64,000 nt of DNA from Streptomyces sporangiiformans (GTDB lineage: Bacteria > Actinomycetota > Actinomycetes > Streptomycetales > Streptomycetaceae): positions 96,769 through 160,768 of the forward strand of contig NZ_VCHX02000180.1 in assembly GCF_005768555.2 (NCBI RefSeq). The letters are read 5' to 3'. How positions within the stretch are numbered: position 1 is the first letter of the stretch; each line of letters opens with the position of its first letter. The position numbers and the translations under genes are program-made. Below the pieces are notes generated by a model. It was not told where the DNA came from, did no database searches, and saw only the letters and a program-made list of their open reading frames with translations. Below, piece after piece: positions 59,974 to 64,000 of this stretch.

Positions 59974-61413
59974 ATGAGCACTTCAGCGCAGATCGGCGTC
60001 ACAGGTCTCGCGGTCATGGGGCGCAACCTCGCCCGCAACTTCGCGCGCAACGGATACGCCGTCGCTCTGCACAACCGCACGGCGTCGCGAACGCACGCGC
60101 TGGTCGAGGAGTTCGGGAGCGAGGGCGACTTCATCGCGACCGAGACGGCCAAGGAGTTCGTGGCCGCCCTGGAGCGTCCGCGCCGCCTGGTGATCATGGT
60201 GAAGGCCGGTGAGCCGACCGACGCGGTGATCCAGGAGTTCGCCCCGCTCCTGGAGTCCGGCGACATGATCATCGACGGGGGCAACGCCCACTTCGCGGAC
60301 ACCCGGCGCCGGGAGCGCGAACTGCGCGAGCAGGGCATCCACTTCGTCGGCGCGGGCATCTCCGGCGGTGAGGAGGGCGCACTGCACGGACCGAGCATCA
60401 TGCCGGGCGGTTCGCCCGAGTCGTACGCATCGCTCGGTCCGATGCTGGAGAAGATCTCCGCGAAGGCGGCGGACGGTGCGCCCTGCGTCTCGCACGTCGG
60501 CCCGGACGGGGCCGGTCACTTCGTGAAGATGGTGCACAACGGCATCGAGTACGCGGACATGCAGCTGATCGGCGAGGCCTACCAGCTGCTGCGCGATGTG
60601 GCGGGCTACTCCCCCGCGCAGATCGCGGACATCTTCCGCACCTGGAACACCGGGCGGCTCGACTCCTACCTGATCGAGATCACCGCCGAGGTTCTCTCCC
60701 ACGTGGACGCGGCCACCGGCAAGCCTTTCGTGGACGTGGTCCAGGACCAGGCCGAGCAGAAGGGCACGGGCCGCTGGACCGTGCAGATCGCGCTCGACCT
60801 GGGTGTGCCGGTGTCGGGCATCGCGGAGGCGGTGTTCGCGCGGTCGCTGTCGGGCCACAAGGAACTGCGTGACGCCTCGCGCTCGCTCGCCGGGCCGAAG
60901 GCCACGCCGCTCGGCGAGTCCGAGGCGGCGGCCTTCGCCGACCAGGTGGAACAGGCGCTGTACGCCTCGAAGATCGTGTCGTACACGCAGGGGTTCCACG
61001 AGATCGCCGCGGGCAGCGCCGAGTACGACTGGAACATCGACCTGGGGGCGGTCTCCTCGCTCTGGCGCGGCGGGTGCATCATCCGCGCGGCGTTCCTCGA
61101 CCGCATCCGCGCCGCGTACGACACCCGGCCCGACCTGCCGAGCCTGCTCTCCGACGACACCTTCGCCCAGGAGATCGGCGCGGCCCAGGACGACTGGCGC
61201 GCGGTCCTCGCCGCGGCCGTCCACCAGGGCGTTCCCACACCCGGTTTCGCCGCGGCCCTCGCCTACTACGACGCCCTGCGCGCCGAGCGGCTGCCCGCGG
61301 CGCTCACGCAGGGGCAGCGGGACTTCTTCGGGGCGCACACCTACCGGAGGACGGACCGGGAGGGGTCGTTCCACACGCTGTGGGGCGGGGACCGGTCCGA
61401 GGTGGCGGGCTGA
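59974..61413 (+). CDS. gnd: 6-phosphogluconate dehydrogenase, NADP-dependent (long, dimeric form)
   Basis: 479 aa, the full length of the classical form. Nucleotide motif GLAVMGRNLARNFARNGY, GGNAHFADTRRR and the signature GISGGEEGALHGPSIMPGG; catalytic Lys region DGAGHFVKMVHNGIEYADMQ. It converts 6-phosphogluconate to ribulose-5-phosphate and CO2 in the pentose phosphate pathway. ATG 59974 has AGGAG eight bases upstream. It stands alone, away from zwf, as is common for a second gnd in Streptomyces. Confidence 0.95.
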   Translation: MSTSAQIGVTGLAVMGRNLARNFARNGYAVALHNRTASRTHALVEEFGSEGDFIATETAKEFVAALERPRRLVIMVKAGEPTDAVIQEFAPLLESGDMIIDGGNAHFADTRRRERELREQGIHFVGAGISGGEEGALHGPSIMPGGSPESYASLGPMLEKISAKAADGAPCVSHVGPDGAGHFVKMVHNGIEYADMQLIGEAYQLLRDVAGYSPAQIADIFRTWNTGRLDSYLIEITAEVLSHVDAATGKPFVDVVQDQAEQKGTGRWTVQIALDLGVPVSGIAEAVFARSLSGHKELRDASRSLAGPKATPLGESEAAAFADQVEQALYASKIVSYTQGFHEIAAGSAEYDWNIDLGAVSSLWRGGCIIRAAFLDRIRAAYDTRPDLPSLLSDDTFAQEIGAAQDDWRAVLAAAVHQGVPTPGFAAALAYYDALRAERLPAALTQGQRDFFGAHTYRRTDREGSFHTLWGGDRSEVAG

Positions 61414-61494
61414 TCGCTTCGCGAGATGCTCCGCCGAGCGTTCCGCGGGTAGTGCGGTGCGTCAACCCGCAGGTTGTTCGTGGCTGATCACGCG

Positions 61495-61528
61495 GTGACC
61501 CGCCCCCCTCTCACGGGGAGCGGGTCAC
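61495..61528. terminator. terminator between gnd and the proline-rich small gene
   Basis: GTGACCCGC (61495-61503) pairs with GCGGGTCAC (61520-61528); inner CCCC and GGGG runs extend the stem. A TTGTGTT stretch follows on the plus strand. It lies between converging stops and can serve both. Confidence 0.7.
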
Positions 61529-61542
61529 TGTTGTGTTCACCC

Positions 61543-61752
61543 TCAGGGCTGCAGCGGGCCCGGCTTCGGGAGCGGTTCGGGGCCCGGGGGCTCGGGGACC
61601 GGGGATGGGCTCGGGTCCGGAACCGGGTGGGGCTTCGGGTTCGGTACCGGGTCGGGGAGGGGCTCCGGACGGTCGGGGCCCGGGCCTGGCGGCTCGGGGC
61701 CCGGGCCTGGCGGGGGCCCCGGTCGCGTGGGATCGGGGTTCGGGTGCGTCAT
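61543..61752 (-). CDS. 69-aa proline-rich small protein
   Basis: Start ATG at 61752 with an excellent ribosome site GGAGG five bases away. The product begins MTHPNPDPTRPGPPPGPGPE and continues with Pro/Gly/Asp/Lys repeats (about half proline) to the C-terminus PKPGPLQP. No signal peptide or membrane segment. Codon repeats show up as G-rich DNA on the plus strand (61560-61740). Either a true low-complexity protein or a neutral repeat tract with a chance ribosome site. An ATG at 61797 would give 84 residues. Confidence 0.5.
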   Translation of the reverse strand: MTHPNPDPTRPGPPPGPGPEPPGPGPDRPEPLPDPVPNPKPHPVPDPSPSPVPEPPGPEPLPKPGPLQP

Positions 61753-61859
61753 GGTGTCCTCCAGCCATGCGAAACGTCGGCCCTGGACTCCTCCCACGCG
61801 TACCCGTGGGCGGCGCGCACACTCACCCCGGCGCGGGACCGAGGCGGGACCAGGTGGGC

Positions 61860-62537
61860 CTACGCCTTGCCCGCCGTCCCCAGCACGGCGGCCGCGCCGG
61901 CGGCCAGGCCCTGACGAGGGCTCGACAGAACCGGTACGGCGGTCGTGGTGAGCTGCTGGGCCGAGGCCATGGAGACCTGGGCCAGGATGATCGCGTCGGC
62001 GTCGGTGACCGTGTCGGCGGCGGCAGCGACCGCGCGTACATAGGCGTCGGTGTCGCCTGCCCGGAAGTGGTCCCAGGCGTCGGCCACCAGCAGGGTGCGT
62101 GCGTCGACGGAGGCCCCGGCGCGGGCGGCCTCCTCCTCGACCAGGGCGAGCGTCGGCACCAGTGTGCTCTCCACGGTGCCGATCACGACGACGCGCGGTC
62201 CGGTGGCCACCGCGGCGGCCACCATCGGGCGGTCCACCCGCAGCACCGGCACCCCGGCGTCGGCGGCCTCCGCCACCCCGCCGATCGTGGAGCAGGTGCA
62301 GAGCACGGCCCCCGCCCCGTCCGCGACCGCCTTGTCCAGCACCGCGCGCACCTCGTGGGCCACGGCATCCGGCCCCTCGTCCCGCGCCCGCTGCAGGAGC
62401 TCCTCGACCACGATGTGCCGCAGCTCCAGGTCCGGGTGGGCGGCGTCACGCAGGGCGTCGAAGACGGGGATGTGGAGTGGCGAGGTGTGCAGCAGGGCGA
62501 GCGGCACCTTCGGTTGAGATCCCCTCAGAGGTCCCAT
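61860..62537 (-). CDS. aspartate/glutamate racemase family protein
   Basis: 225 aa. The first catalytic Cys lies in VLCTCSTIGGVAEAA and the fold is shown by VPLALLHTSPLHIPVFDAL and VVVIGTVESTLVPTL. A second Cys near residue 190 is replaced by Ser/Ala (QVSMASAQQL), so the racemase two-base mechanism may be altered; an arylmalonate-decarboxylase-like or hydantoin-racemase-like activity is possible. It starts at ATG 62537, 12 bases after a GNAT gene stop on the same strand. With PanD upstream, a link to amino-acid or beta-alanine metabolism is speculative. Confidence 0.75.
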   Translation of the reverse strand: MGPLRGSQPKVPLALLHTSPLHIPVFDALRDAAHPDLELRHIVVEELLQRARDEGPDAVAHEVRAVLDKAVADGAGAVLCTCSTIGGVAEAADAGVPVLRVDRPMVAAAVATGPRVVVIGTVESTLVPTLALVEEEAARAGASVDARTLLVADAWDHFRAGDTDAYVRAVAAAADTVTDADAIILAQVSMASAQQLTTTAVPVLSSPRQGLAAGAAAVLGTAGKA

Positions 62538-62549
62538 CGGTACCAGTCC

Positions 62550-62960
62550 TCAGAATCGATCCGGATGCGCCCGCAGCCACTGCTTCGCCGCGTCGATCAG
62601 TCCCGGGTCGGGCGCCGGAGCCTCGTCTCGGTGGCGTTCGGCCCACTTCTCGACGTACGGGCAGAGCGGAGCGACCGGCACGTCCTCGCGAGCGGCGACG
62701 GCGTACAGCTCGCGGGCGAGGGAACCGGCGATGCCCCGGCCCTCATGGGCGGGCTCCACGATCGTGTGGACCGGAACGAGTGCCCGTTCCGGTGCGTCGA
62801 GCACGAAGTACGCGATATGGCCGACCACTTCGGCACTCGCGTCCGCGGAGCCGGTGCCCGGAGGGCCGGAATCCGGGGAGCCGGAATCCGCGGAGCCGGC
62901 GTCGGCGTACGCCTCCAGGCGCCCCCGGCCCCGGTCGTCGCGGATCGTGATCTCGCGCAT
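62550..62960 (-). CDS. short GNAT-like N-acetyltransferase (NATD1 type) with repeat insert
   Basis: 136 aa. The YjdJ/NATD1 short GNAT fold is seen in VVGHIAYFVLDAPERALVPVHTIVEPAHEGRGIAGSLARELYAVA and APLCPYVEKWAERHRDEA. Within the first third, a Ser/Gly/Ala/Asp-rich insert (ADAGSADSGSPDSGPPGTGS) separates the first strand from the rest; it is encoded by 15-base tandem repeats (62851-62910). Such an insert is unusual in this compact family. Position between panD and the racemase, same strand, suggests an operon; 12 bases to the racemase start. Confidence 0.82.
   Translation of the reverse strand: MREITIRDDRGRGRLEAYADAGSADSGSPDSGPPGTGSADASAEVVGHIAYFVLDAPERALVPVHTIVEPAHEGRGIAGSLARELYAVAAREDVPVAPLCPYVEKWAERHRDEAPAPDPGLIDAAKQWLRAHPDRF
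62851..62910. repeat. four 15-bp tandem repeats inside the short GNAT gene
   Basis: Units at 62851-62865, 62866-62880, 62881-62895 and 62896-62910 begin GCCGG. The two middle ones differ at two bases (GCCGGAATCCGGGGA and GCCGGAATCCGCGGA). They encode the Ser-Gly-Asp insert on the complement; unit size keeps frame. Confidence 0.8.
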
Positions 62961-62989
62961 GGGCTCTCCGTGAGTTCGGGGCTGAGGGG

Positions 62990-63045
62990 CAGACGGTCGG
63001 GGTCAGGCAGTCGAGGTCAGACGGTCGGGGTCAGACGGTCGCGGC
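62990..63045. repeat. four 14-bp tandem repeats spanning the panD stop codon
   Basis: Units at 62990-63003, 63004-63017, 63018-63031 and 63032-63045. Units 1 and 3 are identical (CAGACGGTCGGGGT); unit 2 is CAGGCAGTCGAGGT and unit 4 CAGACGGTCGCGGC. The unit is not a multiple of three and the last one lies in the panD coding end; the rest is downstream. Confidence 0.85.
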
Positions 63046-63447
63046 CGCCACGGCCTGCGGGCTGCGCCGCGCGTCCGAGCCGGGCACCGGCTCCGAGGGG
63101 TCCGCGCCGAGTGCCACGATCCGGTTGTCGGCGTCCACGTGCACGACCCGCGGCCGCAGCGCACGGGCCTCGGCATCGGGGACCTGAGCGTAACTGATGA
63201 TGATCACCAGGTCGCCGGGGTGCACCAGGTGGGCTGCCGCACCGTTGATGCCGATGACACCGGAGCCGCGCTCACCCTCGATGACGTACGTCTCCAGCCG
63301 GGCGCCATTGGTGATGTCGACGATGTGGACCAGCTCGCCGGGCAGCAGGTCGGCGGCGTCGAGGAGGTCGGCGTCGATGGTCACGGACCCGACGTAGTGC
63401 AGGTCGGCCTGGGTCACCGTGGCACGGTGGATCTTGGACTTGAACAT
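63031..63447 (-). CDS. panD: aspartate 1-decarboxylase
   Basis: 138 aa. MFKSKIHRATVTQADLHYVGSVTID is the classical N-terminus with the Gly20-Ser21 self-cleavage site that yields the pyruvoyl group. GINGAAAHLVHPGDLVIIISYAQ near the end is also conserved. It makes beta-alanine from aspartate for pantothenate/CoA synthesis. I choose ATG 63447; a GTG/ATG at 63507 would add 20 residues. The C-terminal extension EPVPGSDARRSPQAVAAATV is longer than in many homologues. Confidence 0.93.
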   Translation of the reverse strand: MFKSKIHRATVTQADLHYVGSVTIDADLLDAADLLPGELVHIVDITNGARLETYVIEGERGSGVIGINGAAAHLVHPGDLVIIISYAQVPDAEARALRPRVVHVDADNRIVALGADPSEPVPGSDARRSPQAVAAATV

Positions 63448-63637
63448 GGTTCGAAACACGGAGAAACTCCCGAATCGTCTGCTCCCTGCCTGCTTGTTGC
63501 AGGTCAAGGGCCGTCTCCGGAGCGTACAACGATTCGCATGTTCGGTCAGCTGTCCCTGGGTGTTCCAGGACTCACACTGACCCGTCGCCGGCTCTCCTGA
63601 TGAACGATCAGGTCGATACGGGACCGCTTCCTGGGCG

Positions 63638-63666
63638 ACGCCACCGAGGCCGTGCCTCGGTGGCGT
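63638..63666 (-). terminator. perfect 13-bp stem terminator after the right-edge gene
   Basis: ACGCCACCGAGGC (63638-63650) and GCCTCGGTGGCGT (63654-63666) are perfect complements around a CGT loop, 61 bases past the stop of the leftward gene at 63728. Confidence 0.8.
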
Positions 63667-63727
63667 TGCCGGTCCTCAGCCGGCGTCTCCCGGCGGGCGC
63701 CGCCCCGGCCCTGAGCGACTCAGGGGT

Positions 63728-64000
63728 TCACTTCGCCGCGTCGGCGACCGCGGTGAGGAGTTCCGCGCGTGAGGGGCCCGGATCGCAGTAGTGCGGCGCC
63801 TTGCGGCCGAGTTCGGCGACCTTTCCCGCCAGGCCGGGGTCGGTGAAGGTCTCCTCGGCGGTCGCCAGCAGCGAGCCGATGTCCGCGAAGGCCCGCAGCA
63901 GCTCGGGATCCCGCAGCTTGGCGGAATCGAGCGCCCGCCTGAAGTGCCAGTCGCGGTCGTCGGTCTCGTACGGGACCGGGACGTCGCCCGTGGCGGCGTC
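63728..64000 (-). CDS. C-terminal 90 residues of an unidentified protein (possible FAD-dependent enzyme)
   Basis: The frame is open from the right edge to the stop at 63728-63730. The segment includes VPYETDDRDWHFRRALDSAK, DPELLRAFADIGSLLATAEE and PHYCDPGPSRAELLTAVADAAK. The DW-FRRALDSA and PELLRAFADIGSLL stretch feels like the C-terminus of FAD-dependent monooxygenases or halogenase-like enzymes, but I cannot assign it without the N-terminal Rossmann part. Ends near a strong terminator. Confidence 0.5.
   Translation of the reverse strand, partial: DAATGDVPVPYETDDRDWHFRRALDSAKLRDPELLRAFADIGSLLATAEETFTDPGLAGKVAELGRKAPHYCDPGPSRAELLTAVADAAK

Overview
The window is high-GC actinobacterial DNA with GTG and TTG starts, frequent ATGA, GTGA and TGATG gene overlaps, and family content typical of Streptomyces: mycothiol-dependent formaldehyde detoxification, a DUF574-type methyltransferase, WS/DGAT, SpoIIE-type phosphatases, an Rpf-type transglycosylase and ergothioneine synthesis. 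From memory, the gene order (egtABCD, sdh plus LysR, a PAS-GGDEF-EAL protein, a Lipoprotein_15 protein, WS/DGAT, glgC/glgA, gnd) resembles the SCO0910 to SCO0980 stretch of S. coelicolor. I could not check this by alignment. I see no tRNA, rRNA, CRISPR array, insertion sequence, prophage or integrase. This looks like a stable chromosomal region, not an island.

Layout. 1-452: truncated PARG-like gene. 688-5106: ergothioneine operon egtABCD, followed by a dodecin. 5425-8459: HAD phosphatase and a large PAS/GAF/SpoIIE/ATPase sensor phosphatase. 8627-11461: LLM oxidoreductase, then the ornithine-lipid-type acyltransferase pair olsB-olsA. 11691-15094: a complete sdhCAB succinate dehydrogenase/fumarate reductase operon, divergent from a LysR regulator with a perfect palindrome between them. 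16229-19182: a DUF574 SAM methyltransferase translationally coupled to a PAS-GGDEF-EAL c-di-GMP protein (RmdA-like). 19412-24656: cell-envelope genes (double-domain Lipoprotein_15, proline-rich exported protein, DUF4239 membrane protein, membrane-anchored wall protein, sortase, polysaccharide deacetylase). 24881-29797: amino-acid permease, CapA-like lipoprotein, ECF sigma factor, unknown protein, zinc-finger anti-sigma. 29805-34410: Fpg/Nei glycosylase, second SpoIIE-type phosphatase, lipase maturation factor.

34398-43478 holds an eight-gene catabolic operon: sugar ABC transporter, enolase-superfamily dehydratase, SDR, aldo-keto reductase, mutarotase and lactonase. It is divergent from an FCD-type GntR regulator with a good operator. 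The enzymes fit the non-phosphorylative L-fucose (or L-rhamnose-like) route, with the last cleavage enzyme absent from the cluster. 43591-52015: MarR regulator, DUF4142, amidase, GNAT, a 58-aa unrecognised small gene, mycothiol-dependent formaldehyde dehydrogenase with a metallo-beta-lactamase-fold partner, and two SDRs (one fused to a zinc ribbon). 52118-56181: WS/DGAT triacylglycerol synthase, glgC and a GT4 glycogen synthase, so storage-compound genes sit together. 56263-64000: FhuF-like 2Fe-2S protein, DMT-family membrane protein, Rpf-LysM-M23 wall hydrolase, gnd, a 69-aa proline-rich protein, Asp/Glu racemase, GNAT, panD and the C-terminal end of an unidentified protein.

No single locus is a clearly novel multi-gene system. 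The items best worth a second look are the sugar operon with a degenerate second ATPase domain, the 58-aa small gene, several well-formed palindromes in regulatory gaps, the coupled methyltransferase/c-di-GMP pair, and a window-wide pattern of short in-frame tandem repeats in linkers and tails.
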